From: Actinomycetospora sp. TBRC 11914
Lineage (GTDB): Bacteria > Actinomycetota > Actinomycetes > Mycobacteriales > Pseudonocardiaceae
NCBI RefSeq assembly: GCF_012933465.1
Contig: NZ_JABBND010000010.1
Span: forward strand, 153,096-217,095
Reading direction: 5' to 3'
DNA: 64,000 bases
The notes beneath the pieces were generated by a model that worked only from the letters and a program-made list of their open reading frames with translations, was not told the DNA's origin and did not search any database. Each line of letters opens with the position of its first letter. Within the stretch, counting starts at the first letter, position 1. Below are positions 7,980 to 16,760 of the stretch, one piece after another. The translations under genes were made by a program, and so were the position numbers.

Positions 7980-10414
7980 GGCGGCTCGCCGCGGCCGGCG
8001 CGGCCCTCGCGGTCCTCGCGGGCCTGGTGGGCGGCCTCGCGCAGCTGCGGGTCGACACCGGGACCGAGCAGTTCCTCCCGAGCGGTGCCGCGTCGGTGGC
8101 CGCGACGGCCGACGAGGCCCGGGCGTTCGGCGGTGACCCGATCGTGGTGCTCGCCCGCTCCGCCCAGCCGGAGTCCGATCCCCGTCGCTCCGCTCGCCCC
8201 GGGCCGGCACTCCTCACCGACCCCGACCAGCTGCTGCGGCTGCTGCGCCTCGAGGGCGACCTCGCCCGCACCCCGGACGTCGCCGCGGTCTACGGCCCGG
8301 CCACCGTCCTCAACCAGGTCGTCGGCGCGGCTCGCGGCCTGCTCGCGCAGGTCGCCGGGCGTCGCGACGGGGCCCGGCAGGCAGCGCAGGTCCAGGCGAC
8401 GCAGGCCGGGGCGGACCCGGCCGACGCCGCCGCGGCCGGTCAGGCCGCCGCCGAGGCCGTCGACGCCCGCTACGCGCCGCTCGTGGTCGCGGCACTCCCC
8501 GCGGGAGTGCCGACGCTGCGCAACCCGGCCTTCGTCCGCGCCGCGATCCTCGACCCGGACGGGAGCCCGAAGCCGCGGTGGCGGTTCGTGGTGCCCGCCC
8601 CCGACGCCGTCGCCGTCCTCGTCCGGCCCCGCGAGGGCCTCGACCAGGCCGGCACCGCGCGGCTCGTCGACGGGGTGCGGTCGCAGGTCGCGGCGGCGGG
8701 GCTGGAGACCACGTCGACCACGGTGGCCGGCGTCCCGGTCGTCACGTCGGGGCTGGCCACCGCGGTCGTGCGGGACCTGCCGCTGCTCGCCGGGCTCGTC
8801 GCGCTCGTGGTGGCGGTGCGGTTCTGGTTGGTGCCCGCGGTGCGGCGACGAGGACGCGCCACGCCCGCCGCCGATCGTTCTCCCGTGGCGGATTCGACGG
8901 CCGCGCGTCCGGAACCACCCCCGGGAAGCGATCACGGCCGAGGCGACCGGTGGCGGGCGGTGCTCTGGCCGCTCGCGGTCGCCGCCCTCGGCGCGAGCGT
9001 CACGCCCGCCGTCGCGGGGTGGCTGGGCGTCCCGCTGTCGTTCGGTGCAATCGCGCTCCTCCCGGCGCTGCTCGGCGTCGGGACCTCGTTCCTGCTCTAC
9101 CTCGCCTCGGCCCGCGACCGCCGGCCGATGGTGGTGATGGGCCTCGCGGCCGCGGCCGGGTTCGCCGCGCTGGCGGTCTCGCCGCTGCCGTTCGTGCGCC
9201 AGCTGGGCCTCGTGCTCGGCCTCGGCGTGGGCCTGACCGTGGGCGCCGGGCTCGCGCTGCGCCGGTACGCCCCCGCCGGTTCCGAGGACCTCCCGGCGAC
9301 GGCCGCGGGCGGGGCGGAGCCGCCGCCGCGCCCGCGGCCGGTGGGGGTGCGGCTCGCCGCCGCCGCGCTCGTCGTCGTCGCCGGACTCGGCTGGGCCGCC
9401 CTGGCCGGTCTCGGGGTCACCGCCAACCCGCTGGACCTCGCGCGGGGCACCCCGCAGCTGGACGACGCCCGCGCCGCCGACCGCGTGCTGGGCTCGTCGG
9501 GCGAGATCACCGTCGTCCTGCGCGGGCCCGACGTGCTCTCCCCGCCCGCGCTCGCCTGGTCGCGCACCGTCTCGCGGCAGCTCCTCGCCGCCCACGGCGA
9601 CCAGCTGCGCCCGGTGATCAGCCTGCCCGACCAGCTCGGCTTCCTCGGCGACGCCCCGACCGCGGCGCAGATCCGGGACGCCGCGGCGCTCCTGCCCGAC
9701 TACCTGCGCTCGGCGGTGGTCACCTCCGACGACCACACCTCGCTGGTCACCGTCGGGCTCTCGCTCGACCAGGAGCTGCGCACCCAGGCCGACCTCGTGC
9801 GCGCGATCCGGGCCGGGCTCCCACCCGTGCCGCCGGGATACACCGCCGAGCTGGCCGGCCTGCCGGTCGCCGCGGCCGACGGCTACGCGACGATCTCCGC
9901 GGAGCGCTACCCGGCCACCCTGGCCGGGATCGCCGCCGTCGGGCTGGTGCTCGGGCTGGGGCTGCGGCGGCGACGCGAGGCGCTGCGGGCCGTCGCCGCC
10001 GCCGTCCTCGCGACGGGCTGGGGCTACGCCCTCATGTGGGTCACCGGCATCCGGCCGACGGTGCTCACGCTGGCCCTGGGCGCGCTCGTCGCGGTCAGCG
10101 CCGCCGAGTTCGTCGTCCTGCTGCGGCTGCCCGGCACCGGCGACGCCCGGCGGCACCGCCGCAGCGTCGCCGTCGCCGCCGCGACCGCCGCCGTCGGCTA
10201 CGCGGCGCTCGCGGCGTCCCGGCTCTGGGTACTGCGCGACTTCGGCCTCGTGCTCACCGGCAGCGTCGCCCTGGCCTACCTCGCCGCGCTGCTGGTCACC
10301 GCCCCGGCCGTGGCCGGTGTGATCCCCCGACGCCGGCGGCGTCCCGCCGGGGGCGGCGGCGCTCCCCACGCCGTCGCCACCACCGACCGCGACAGGACGG
10401 AGGTCCCGGCGTGA
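7976..10414 (+). CDS. RND/MMPL-family transporter
   Basis: An 812-aa polytopic membrane protein in the RND superfamily (MMPL/hopanoid-exporter type). It has the expected two-fold organisation: an N-terminal helix and a large extracytoplasmic domain (about 25-245), a bundle of hydrophobic helices (about 255-430), a second extracytoplasmic domain (about 440-620), and a C-terminal helix bundle (about 630-790). A charged, low-complexity linker (about 285-320) lies between helices. The ATG overlaps the last MCE gene, so it is probably cotranscribed and handles the same hydrophobic substrate. The direction of transport is not evident from the sequence. Confidence 0.78.
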   Translation: MRRLAAAGAALAVLAGLVGGLAQLRVDTGTEQFLPSGAASVAATADEARAFGGDPIVVLARSAQPESDPRRSARPGPALLTDPDQLLRLLRLEGDLARTPDVAAVYGPATVLNQVVGAARGLLAQVAGRRDGARQAAQVQATQAGADPADAAAAGQAAAEAVDARYAPLVVAALPAGVPTLRNPAFVRAAILDPDGSPKPRWRFVVPAPDAVAVLVRPREGLDQAGTARLVDGVRSQVAAAGLETTSTTVAGVPVVTSGLATAVVRDLPLLAGLVALVVAVRFWLVPAVRRRGRATPAADRSPVADSTAARPEPPPGSDHGRGDRWRAVLWPLAVAALGASVTPAVAGWLGVPLSFGAIALLPALLGVGTSFLLYLASARDRRPMVVMGLAAAAGFAALAVSPLPFVRQLGLVLGLGVGLTVGAGLALRRYAPAGSEDLPATAAGGAEPPPRPRPVGVRLAAAALVVVAGLGWAALAGLGVTANPLDLARGTPQLDDARAADRVLGSSGEITVVLRGPDVLSPPALAWSRTVSRQLLAAHGDQLRPVISLPDQLGFLGDAPTAAQIRDAAALLPDYLRSAVVTSDDHTSLVTVGLSLDQELRTQADLVRAIRAGLPPVPPGYTAELAGLPVAAADGYATISAERYPATLAGIAAVGLVLGLGLRRRREALRAVAAAVLATGWGYALMWVTGIRPTVLTLALGALVAVSAAEFVVLLRLPGTGDARRHRRSVAVAAATAAVGYAALAASRLWVLRDFGLVLTGSVALAYLAALLVTAPAVAGVIPRRRRRPAGGGGAPHAVATTDRDRTEVPA

Positions 10415-11541
10415 CCGAGACCCTCACCCGGCCCGGGGCCGGACCCGACCGCGACCCCGCCGAGGGTCGTCCACGGGGCCGCCTGCGGCGACTCGTCGCC
10501 CGCCGGCGTGTGGCCCTCCTCGACGCGCCCCGCACCCGCCGCGGCCGGATCGTCACCGCCGTGGTGCTGGTGCTGGTGCTGCTCGCGAGCGCCGGCCAGC
10601 TCGCCTGGTCGACGGTCACCGCGCTGCCCGCGGACGCGGCGCTGCGTGTCGGCGGTCTGCGGGGCGAGGTGGTCACCACGCAGTCCCTCGACGCCCGGGT
10701 CCGGCTCTACGGCGCCCTCTACGGCATCGCCGCGCCGACCGACCCGGCCGGGCAGGACCGGTTCCGGCGGGACACCGCGAAGGCGGTCGCGGTGAGCGAG
10801 CTGGTCACCCGCGAGGCGGCGGCCCGCGGCATCGTGGTCGCCGACAAGGCGGTCTCCGACCAGCTCGACCAGCTCGTCGCCCGCAGCTTCCCGGCCGGGC
10901 GCGACGACTTCCTCGCGAAGCTCTCCGCCGCGGGGGTCTCCGAGCAGGACGTGCTCGGCGAGGTCCGCCGCCAGATGGTCACGTCCCAGCTCTACGACCG
11001 GATCACCCGGGGCGTGCCGCCGGTGACCGACGACGACGTGGCCCGCGCGTACGACCAGCGCAGGGCCACCCTGACCACCCCGGAGCAGCGCCACGTGCGC
11101 GCCGTCGTGCTCGGGTCCCAGCAGGATGCGGCGGCGACGCTCGACCGGCTGCGCGGGGGAGCCGACGTCACCGCCGAGGCCGCCCGCTCGCTCGACCAGA
11201 GCACGCGCGGCACCGGCGGCGACCTCGGGCTGGTGGGCCACGACCAGCTCGCGACGCTCGACCAGGGTCTGGCCGACGCGGTGTTCGGGGCCGCCCCGAA
11301 CGCGTACGTCGGGCCGCTGCCGCTGCAGCAGGCGTTCGTGGTCGCCCAGGTCGCCGAGGTCCGCCCCGGCACCCCGCTGACCCTCGACCAGGCGCGCGAC
11401 GAGCTGCGCGCCCAGCTCGGCGTCGAACGCACCGGCGCGGTGTGGAACGGCTGGATCGCCGACCGCCTGCGCGCCGAGGGTGTCGAGTACGCCGAGAGCT
11501 ACCAGCCCGCCGACCCGAGCTCGGCACCCGCTCCCCGCTAG
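10411..11541 (+). CDS. Membrane-anchored SurA/PpiC-like peptidyl-prolyl isomerase
   Basis: A 376-aa protein with a basic cytoplasmic N-terminus, one membrane helix (about residues 47-68), a SurA-like helical region (about 85-205) and a parvulin-like rotamase domain (about 210-330; EQRHVRAVVLGSQQDA, DLGLVGHDQL). It probably acts outside the membrane as a foldase or chaperone. GTGA overlap with the RND gene makes it the last tightly coupled member of the mce operon, which suggests it helps fold the MCE subunits. The parvulin domain is divergent, so catalytic activity is uncertain. Confidence 0.72.
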   Translation: MTETLTRPGAGPDRDPAEGRPRGRLRRLVARRRVALLDAPRTRRGRIVTAVVLVLVLLASAGQLAWSTVTALPADAALRVGGLRGEVVTTQSLDARVRLYGALYGIAAPTDPAGQDRFRRDTAKAVAVSELVTREAAARGIVVADKAVSDQLDQLVARSFPAGRDDFLAKLSAAGVSEQDVLGEVRRQMVTSQLYDRITRGVPPVTDDDVARAYDQRRATLTTPEQRHVRAVVLGSQQDAAATLDRLRGGADVTAEAARSLDQSTRGTGGDLGLVGHDQLATLDQGLADAVFGAAPNAYVGPLPLQQAFVVAQVAEVRPGTPLTLDQARDELRAQLGVERTGAVWNGWIADRLRAEGVEYAESYQPADPSSAPAPR

Positions 11542-11558
11542 CAACCCTGGAGGACCCC

Positions 11559-12911
11559 GTGGTCGACGTCGCCGTGCTCGAGACAGCGTCGCTGGGCGAC
11601 CGCAGCTACGTCGCGCACGACGGCGCGACCGCGGTGGTGGTCGACCCGCAGCGTGACCTCCACCGCCTCGAGGCGGTGCTCGGCGAGCACGGCCTCGCCG
11701 TCGGGCTGGTCGTCGAGACCCACGTGCACAACGACTACGTCAGCGGCGGCCTGGCCCTGGCCCGGCGTACCGGCGCCCGCTACGCCGTGCCCGCCGGCGA
11801 GGACGTGGCCTTCGAGCGCACCCCGGTCCGCGACGGCGACGAGCTGGCCGTCGGCGCGCTCACGGTGCGGGTGCTCGCCACGCCGGGCCACACCGCGGAC
11901 CACGTCGCCTACGTCGTCCGCGGGCCCGACCCCGGGGAGCCCGCCGCCGTGTTCACGGGCGGCTCGCTGCTCTTCGGCACCGTCGGGCGCACCGACCTCG
12001 TCGACCCCGGCCGCACCGAGGAGCTCAGCCGCGCCCAGTACCGCTCCGCCCGCCGTCTGGCCGACGAGCTCGAGGAGACCGCCCGGATCTTCCCCACCCA
12101 CGGGTTCGGGAGCTTCTGCTCCTCCGCGCCGACCTCGGGCGCGAGCGAGAGCACGATCGCGGCCGAGCGGGAGGGCAACCTCGCGCTCACGGTCGACGAC
12201 GAGGGTGACTTCGTGCGCCGCCTCGTCGAGGGCCTCACCGCCTACCCGTCGTACTACGCCCACATCGGCCCGCAGAACCTCGCCGGGCCCGAGGCCCCCG
12301 ACGACGGGCCGGTGGCGCCGGTCAACGCCGAGATCCTGCGGCGGCGGCTCGCCGCGGGGGAGTGGGTCGTCGACCTGCGCGAGCGGCGGGCGTACGCGGC
12401 CGACCACGTCGCGGGTGCGATCGGCATCGGTCTGGAGGGGTCGTTCGCGACCTACCTGGGCTGGGTCGTGCCGTGGGGCGCGCCGGTGACGCTGCTCGGG
12501 GAGAGCTCCGAGCAGATCGCCGACGCGCGTCGCGAGCTCGTCCGGCTGGGCATCGACCACCTCGGCGGCGCCGGGGTGGGGGAGCCCGCGGACCTGGTGC
12601 CGTCGTCGGAGCGGGCCTCGTTCCCGGTGGCCTCCTTCACCGACCTCGCCGGGACCGACGACGCCGTCGTGCTCGACGTCCGCCGCGAGGACGAGTTCGC
12701 GGCCGAGGCCATCCCCTCCGCGGTCAACGTGCCGCTGCACGAGCTCGCCGGCCGGCTCGACGAGCTGCCGGAGACGACGCTGTGGGTGCACTGCCAGTCG
12801 GGCTACCGCGCCGGGGTCGGCGCGGGCATCCTCGCCCGGGCAGGGCGCGACGTCGTCCTCGTCGACGACGACTTCGACGAGGCGGTGCGCCTCGGCCTGA
12901 CCGCCGAGTGA
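11559..12911 (+). CDS. MBL-fold persulfide dioxygenase-rhodanese fusion
   Basis: A 450-aa three-domain protein: metallo-beta-lactamase domain (about 1-245), a rhodanese-like domain lacking a catalytic Cys (about 262-345), and a C-terminal rhodanese with the active-site loop HCQSGYR (Cys about 412). This architecture matches persulfide dioxygenase/sulfurtransferase fusions that oxidise glutathione or low-molecular-weight persulfides. The metal motif is THVHND (54-59) with a second ligand in TPGHTADH (His about 111). The Asp that normally follows as FTGD is Gly here (FTGG, about 132-135). GTG start after a GGAGG ribosome binding site, 17 bp after the preceding gene; possibly cotranscribed with it. 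Confidence 0.82.
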   Translation: MVDVAVLETASLGDRSYVAHDGATAVVVDPQRDLHRLEAVLGEHGLAVGLVVETHVHNDYVSGGLALARRTGARYAVPAGEDVAFERTPVRDGDELAVGALTVRVLATPGHTADHVAYVVRGPDPGEPAAVFTGGSLLFGTVGRTDLVDPGRTEELSRAQYRSARRLADELEETARIFPTHGFGSFCSSAPTSGASESTIAAEREGNLALTVDDEGDFVRRLVEGLTAYPSYYAHIGPQNLAGPEAPDDGPVAPVNAEILRRRLAAGEWVVDLRERRAYAADHVAGAIGIGLEGSFATYLGWVVPWGAPVTLLGESSEQIADARRELVRLGIDHLGGAGVGEPADLVPSSERASFPVASFTDLAGTDDAVVLDVRREDEFAAEAIPSAVNVPLHELAGRLDELPETTLWVHCQSGYRAGVGAGILARAGRDVVLVDDDFDEAVRLGLTAE

Positions 12912-12917
12912 CTCCGT

Positions 12918-12934
12918 CCAGGTCGCTGACCTGG
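12918..12934 (+). terminator. Short hairpin after the MBL-rhodanese gene
   Basis: Perfect 7-bp stem CCAGGTC/GACCTGG with a 3-nt loop seven bases after the stop codon, without a T-tract. It is a weak terminator candidate. Confidence 0.35.
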
Positions 12935-12989
12935 GCAGATGCGTCGGGCGGCAACGATCCGTGACGCGCATGACCTCACCGGCGGACCG

Positions 12990-13019
12990 TTGACAAGCGC
13001 GAGCAGCGATGTCTAGCGT
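12990..13019 (+). promoter_or_regulatory. Promoter for leader peptide and amino acid ABC operon
   Basis: A perfect -35 TTGACA (12990-12995), an 18-bp spacer and a -10 TAGCGT (13014-13019). This is the closest match to a vegetative promoter in this part of the window and would start transcription about 50 nt before the leader ATG at 13077. Confidence 0.6.
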
Positions 13020-13076
13020 CCGACAAGATCGCGCCGTTCGGCGCGGGTCGTGGAGAACGCTGACCCGAGGACGGGC

Positions 13077-13184
13077 ATGGACACGGCATCGCGGACCGAC
13101 GTGTGGCGTTGCCACGGTCGCGCGACCAGCCGCACCCGTCGGCACGTCGACCTCGCGCGGGTCAGCAGCGCGCTCTGTCGCTGA
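13077..13184 (+). CDS. Putative cysteine/sulfur leader peptide (copy 1)
   Basis: A 35-codon ORF with a good ribosome binding site (GAGG at 13067-13070) and ATG at 13077. Its C-terminus TRRHVDLARVSSALCR matches the core RRHVDLxRxxSAxC found in nine other short ORFs of the window. The Cys is encoded by TGT one codon before the last residue, and the stop is TGA. It lies 126 bp before the amino acid ABC permease, with a GC hairpin (13256-13274) in between. I infer a cis-acting leader peptide whose translation reports the supply of charged tRNA-Cys or another sulfur signal; no trans function is suggested. Confidence 0.72.
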   Translation: MDTASRTDVWRCHGRATSRTRRHVDLARVSSALCR

Positions 13185-13255
13185 CCCGGATCTCCCCGGC
13201 GCCGGAACCGCGCGCCGATCCTTCCTGAGCTGTCGATCACCGCCGCTGATCTCGG

Positions 13256-13274
13256 CCCCTGCCACGCGCAGGGG
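13256..13274 (+). terminator. Hairpin between leader 1 and the ABC permease
   Basis: CCCCTG/CAGGGG stem (6 bp, 7-nt loop) located 37 bp before the permease start. Its place between a leader peptide and its target suggests an attenuator or a structure that affects translation. Confidence 0.4.
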
Positions 13275-13310
13275 TCGTGTTGGTGCGCGCTCCGGAGTCT
13301 GGAGACTGCC

Positions 13311-14282
13311 GTGCCCCCACCCCTGCCCTCGACGGGAGAAGCCGTCGAGGCAAGGCCCGAGCGACCCGCCGAGCCGGACCTGACCGCGCAGCGCGTCGTC
13401 CCGCTCCGTCATCCCGGCCGGTGGATCGCCACCGTGGTCGTGCTGGTGCTGCTCGCCCAGGTCGTGCACGGGCTCATCACGAACCCGTTCTACCAATGGG
13501 ACCGCTTCACCTACTGGTTCGCCCGCCCTGTGGTGCTGCAGGGCCTGCTGATCACCCTCGAGGTGACGGCGATCAGCGCCGTCCTCGCGCTGGCGGGCGG
13601 CATCGTGCTCGCGTTGATGCGCCGGTCGCAGAGCCCGGTGCTGCAGACCGTCAGTTGGGCCTACATCTGGCTGTTCCGGTCGGTCCCGCTCATCGTCCTG
13701 CTGCTGTTCCTCTACAACTTCAGCGCCCTCTACAAGGTGCTCGGGCTCGGTGTCCCCTTCGGACCGCAGTTCGTCACCTTCGGGGTGGCGAGGCTCGGCA
13801 CCGACCTGGTGATCGCCATCGTCGGGCTCAGCCTCAACGCCGCGGCGTTCGCGGCCGAGGTGGTGCGCTCCGGGCTGCTCTCGGTCGACCAGGGCCAGCA
13901 CGAGGCGGCCGCCGCCCTCGGGCTGCCCCGCATCTACCAGTTCCGTCACATCGTCCTGCCGCAGGCGTTGCGCACGATCGTGCCGTCCTACGTCAACGTG
14001 CTGATCGACATCGTCAAGGGCTCGTCCCTGGTGTTCTACGTGTCGCTGCTCGACCTGTTCGGACAGGTGCAGAGCCTCGGGTCGACCTACCCCGGGGACA
14101 TCGTCCCGCTGCTGGTCGTCGCCACCGTCTGGTATGTCGTGCTCACCAGCGTGATCTCCGTCGTGCAGTACTACGTCGAGCGACGGTTCGCCCGCGGTGC
14201 CGAGCGGACGCTGCCGCCGACGCCCCTGCAGCGGCTGCGACGCACGCTCGGGTCGATCCGGTCGATCGGGGCCGCGCGATGA
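13311..14282 (+). CDS. Polar amino acid ABC transporter permease (HisMQ type)
   Basis: A 323-aa inner-membrane permease. After a variable cytoplasmic N-terminus it has about five to six hydrophobic helices and the conserved EAA loop (about residues 200-222; EAAAALGLPRIYQFRHIVLP) that docks onto the ATPase. The GTG start follows CTGGAGACTGCC. One permease gene is present, so the channel is probably a homodimer. The upstream leader peptide and the sulfur-related neighbourhood favour cystine or another sulfur amino acid as substrate, but this is inference from context. Confidence 0.85.
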   Translation: MPPPLPSTGEAVEARPERPAEPDLTAQRVVPLRHPGRWIATVVVLVLLAQVVHGLITNPFYQWDRFTYWFARPVVLQGLLITLEVTAISAVLALAGGIVLALMRRSQSPVLQTVSWAYIWLFRSVPLIVLLLFLYNFSALYKVLGLGVPFGPQFVTFGVARLGTDLVIAIVGLSLNAAAFAAEVVRSGLLSVDQGQHEAAAALGLPRIYQFRHIVLPQALRTIVPSYVNVLIDIVKGSSLVFYVSLLDLFGQVQSLGSTYPGDIVPLLVVATVWYVVLTSVISVVQYYVERRFARGAERTLPPTPLQRLRRTLGSIRSIGAAR

Positions 14283-15073
14283 CCGCGCTCGACGCCGGCC
14301 TCGCGCCGGTGCGGGCCGCCGCGGTCGAGGTCCACGGCGCGCACAAGTCGTTCGGCACCCTCGAGGTCCTCGCGGGGATCGACCTCACCATCGACCCGGG
14401 CACCGTCACGGCCGTCCTGGGCCCGTCGGGCTCCGGCAAGTCGACCCTGCTGCGCGCGATCAACCACCTGGAGAAGCTCGACCGCGGTTACGTCAGCGTC
14501 GGCGGCGAGCCGATCGGCGTGCAGCGGGTCGGTGACCGGCTCAAGGAGCTGCCCGAACGCGCGATCCTCGTCCAGCGCCGGCGCATCGGGTTCGTGTTCC
14601 AGAACTTCAACCTCTTCCCCCACCTCACGGCGCTCGACAACGTCGCCGCCGCGCCGAGCGCCACCGGCGCGCTCGGGCGGCCCGAGGCGATCGAGCTGGC
14701 CGAGGAGCTGCTGGCCCGCGTCGGGCTCGCCGACAAGGCAGGCGCCTATCCGCGCCAGCTCTCGGGCGGGCAGCAGCAGCGGGTCGCGATCGCGCGGGCG
14801 CTGGCCCTGCGGCCCGGCGTGATCCTCTGCGACGAACCGACGTCCGCGCTCGACCCCGAGCTCGTCGGCGAGGTGCTCTCCGTCATCAAGGACCTCGCCG
14901 CCACCGGCACCACCCTCGTCGTCGTCACCCACGAGATCGGCTTCGCCCGGGAGGTGGCCGACCAGGTCGTGTTCCTCGACGGCGGCGTGGTCGTCGAGCA
15001 GGGCCCGCCCGCGCAGGTCCTCGACCACCCCGTCCATCCCCGCACCCGCGAGTTCCTCACCAAGGTCCTGTAG
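14279..15073 (+). CDS. Polar amino acid ABC transporter ATP-binding protein
   Basis: A 264-aa ATPase with Walker A GPSGSGKST (48-56), Q-loop FVFQNFNLFPHLTALDN, signature LSGGQQQR and Walker B VILCDEPTSALDP. FQNFNLFPH is typical of the polar amino acid (HisP/GlnQ/TcyN) group. ATGA overlap with the permease. A roughly 25-residue insertion before the Q-loop (RVGDRLKELPERAILVQRRR) is seen in a subset of actinobacterial members. Confidence 0.9.
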   Translation: MTALDAGLAPVRAAAVEVHGAHKSFGTLEVLAGIDLTIDPGTVTAVLGPSGSGKSTLLRAINHLEKLDRGYVSVGGEPIGVQRVGDRLKELPERAILVQRRRIGFVFQNFNLFPHLTALDNVAAAPSATGALGRPEAIELAEELLARVGLADKAGAYPRQLSGGQQQRVAIARALALRPGVILCDEPTSALDPELVGEVLSVIKDLAATGTTLVVVTHEIGFAREVADQVVFLDGGVVVEQGPPAQVLDHPVHPRTREFLTKVL

Positions 15074-15085
15074 GAGGACAGAAGC

Positions 15086-16081
15086 ATGTTCTTCCCCAGA
15101 CGGACGACCGTCGCCGTCGCCGCGTCCGCCGCGCTGCTCTCGCTCGTCGCGGCCTGTGGCGGCGGTTCCGCCTCGGACGGCGGCGGGGACGGCAGCGTCA
15201 CGATCGGTGCGCTGTCGAACGGGGCCGCCCAGGAGTCGACGATCCAGGTCCCGACCGTCGACGCCATCCGCAACGAGCTGCCGCAGCAGATCCGCGACGG
15301 CGGCGTGCTGAACGTCGGGCTCGGACTGCTGCCCGCGGGCTCCCCGCCGCTCGGCTTCACCGGCACCGACGACAAGACGCTGACCGGCGTCGAGCCCGAC
15401 CTCGCCCGCTCGATCGGCGCCGTGCTCGGGCTGAAGGTGAACCTCACCGACGCCACCTGGGAGAACATGTTCGTCGGGATCGACAGCGGCCGCACCGACG
15501 TCGGGATCTCCAACATCACCGACACCGAGGAGCGGAAGAAGAAGTACGACTTCGCGACGTACCGCCAGGACAACCTGGCCCTCGAGACGCTCGCCTCGAA
15601 CCCGCTGACCTTCACGGGCGACCCCTCGGTGCTCGCGGGCAAGCGGATCTACGTCGGCGCCGGCACCAACCAGGAGAAGATCCTGCTGCAGTGGAAGGCG
15701 CAGCTGCAGGCCCAGGGCAAGGACATCGACGTCGAGTACTTCCCCGACAACAACGCCGTCGAGCTCGCGCTGGCCTCGGGGAAGATCGACGCCGCGTTCG
15801 AGCCGAACCCCGAGGTCGCCTACAACGTCACCCAGAGCGCGCACACCCCGACGCCGAAGCGCAGCGCCGGCACGTACTCCGGCGCCGGGGCGTCCCTGCA
15901 GGGGCTGATCGCCGCCACGACGAAGAAGGACAACGGCCTGGTCAAGCCCCTCGCCGACGCGATCAACTACCTCATCGCGAACGGCCAGTACCAGAAGGTG
16001 CTCGCGACCTGGAACCTCTCCAACGAGGCGGTGAAGACCTCGGAGATCAACCCGCCCGGCCTGCCGATCACCAACTCGTGA
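15086..16081 (+). CDS. Amino acid ABC transporter substrate-binding lipoprotein
   Basis: A 331-aa lipoprotein with signal peptide and lipobox LVAAC (Cys24), a Gly/Ser-rich linker, then a family 3 solute-binding fold (LLPAGSPPLGFTG..., GVEPDLARSIGAVLG, the hinge segment TDVGISNITDTEERK). It captures the substrate outside the membrane for the permease and ATPase just upstream; 12 bp separate it from the ATPase gene. Ligand identity cannot be told from the sequence. Confidence 0.88.
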   Translation: MFFPRRTTVAVAASAALLSLVAACGGGSASDGGGDGSVTIGALSNGAAQESTIQVPTVDAIRNELPQQIRDGGVLNVGLGLLPAGSPPLGFTGTDDKTLTGVEPDLARSIGAVLGLKVNLTDATWENMFVGIDSGRTDVGISNITDTEERKKKYDFATYRQDNLALETLASNPLTFTGDPSVLAGKRIYVGAGTNQEKILLQWKAQLQAQGKDIDVEYFPDNNAVELALASGKIDAAFEPNPEVAYNVTQSAHTPTPKRSAGTYSGAGASLQGLIAATTKKDNGLVKPLADAINYLIANGQYQKVLATWNLSNEAVKTSEINPPGLPITNS

Positions 16082-16203
16082 GCGTCCTCGACAACGCGGT
16101 CCGGGCCTCGCTGCTCGGTTTCGGCTGCGGCGCCGCACCCGCGACGCGGCGGTGCGCGTCCCGGCGTCCGCCGCCGCCTGACCTCCCCGGAAGGAGCCCC
16201 CGC

Positions 16204-16710
16204 GTGTCCGCACCTCGTCGTGCTCCCGCGAACGAGCTGCGGTGGGTCGACTACGCCGACCCGCTGGTGCTCCCGATGCTCCGTGAGCTCGACCAGGAGT
16301 ACGGCCGGCGCTACGGGCACACCCTCGGCGACCTCGCCGAGGAGATGCGCCGCGAGCGGGAGCGCTTCGGGCCGCCCGACGGCGGGCTCGTCCTCCTCCT
16401 CGAGGACGGCGTCCCCGTCTCGGGCGGCGCCTTCCGCCGGTGGGACGCGGACACCGCCGAGCTCAAGCGCATCTGGACCGACTCCCGGCATCGCCGCCGA
16501 GGGCTCGCCGCGCGGGTGCTCGTCGAGCTGGAGCGCGAGATCGCCGCCCGCGGGTACGCCCGCATCTACCTCACGACGGGCTGGCGCCAGCCCGAGGCGC
16601 AGAACCTTTACCTGAGCACCGGCTACCGGCCGCTCTACGACCGTTCCCGGCCGCCCGAGGAGGTCGGCAAGCACCCCTTCGAGAAGCTCGTCGCCCGGGC
16701 GCCGTCGTGA
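16204..16710 (+). CDS. GNAT family N-acetyltransferase
   Basis: A 168-aa acetyltransferase with the acetyl-CoA loop about residues 95-104 (RHRRRGLAARVLVE) and the C-terminal QNLYLSTGYRPL motif. I chose GTG 16204 because AAGGAG lies 7 nt upstream. The frame is also open back to a GTG at 16078 that overlaps the stop of the transporter lipoprotein (GTGA), which would add 42 residues with two Cys. It closes the amino acid transport operon. In Bacillus the ytm sulfur operon likewise joins a cystine-type ABC transporter to an acetyltransferase that acts on S-substituted cysteines; that role here is inference. Confidence 0.78.
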   Translation: MSAPRRAPANELRWVDYADPLVLPMLRELDQEYGRRYGHTLGDLAEEMRRERERFGPPDGGLVLLLEDGVPVSGGAFRRWDADTAELKRIWTDSRHRRRGLAARVLVELEREIAARGYARIYLTTGWRQPEAQNLYLSTGYRPLYDRSRPPEEVGKHPFEKLVARAPS

Positions 16711-16760
16711 GTGGGCACCGTGCGGGTCGCCGGCGGGTCTGGGAGCGCGCCGCGGCGTGA

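Noticed and set aside
16078..16206. In-frame N-terminal extension of the GNAT from a GTG overlapping the lipoprotein stop, with two Cys
   Set aside because: A strong AAGGAG site precedes the GTG at 16204 and the extension is Arg/Pro-rich low complexity. It is noted in the GNAT entry as an alternative.
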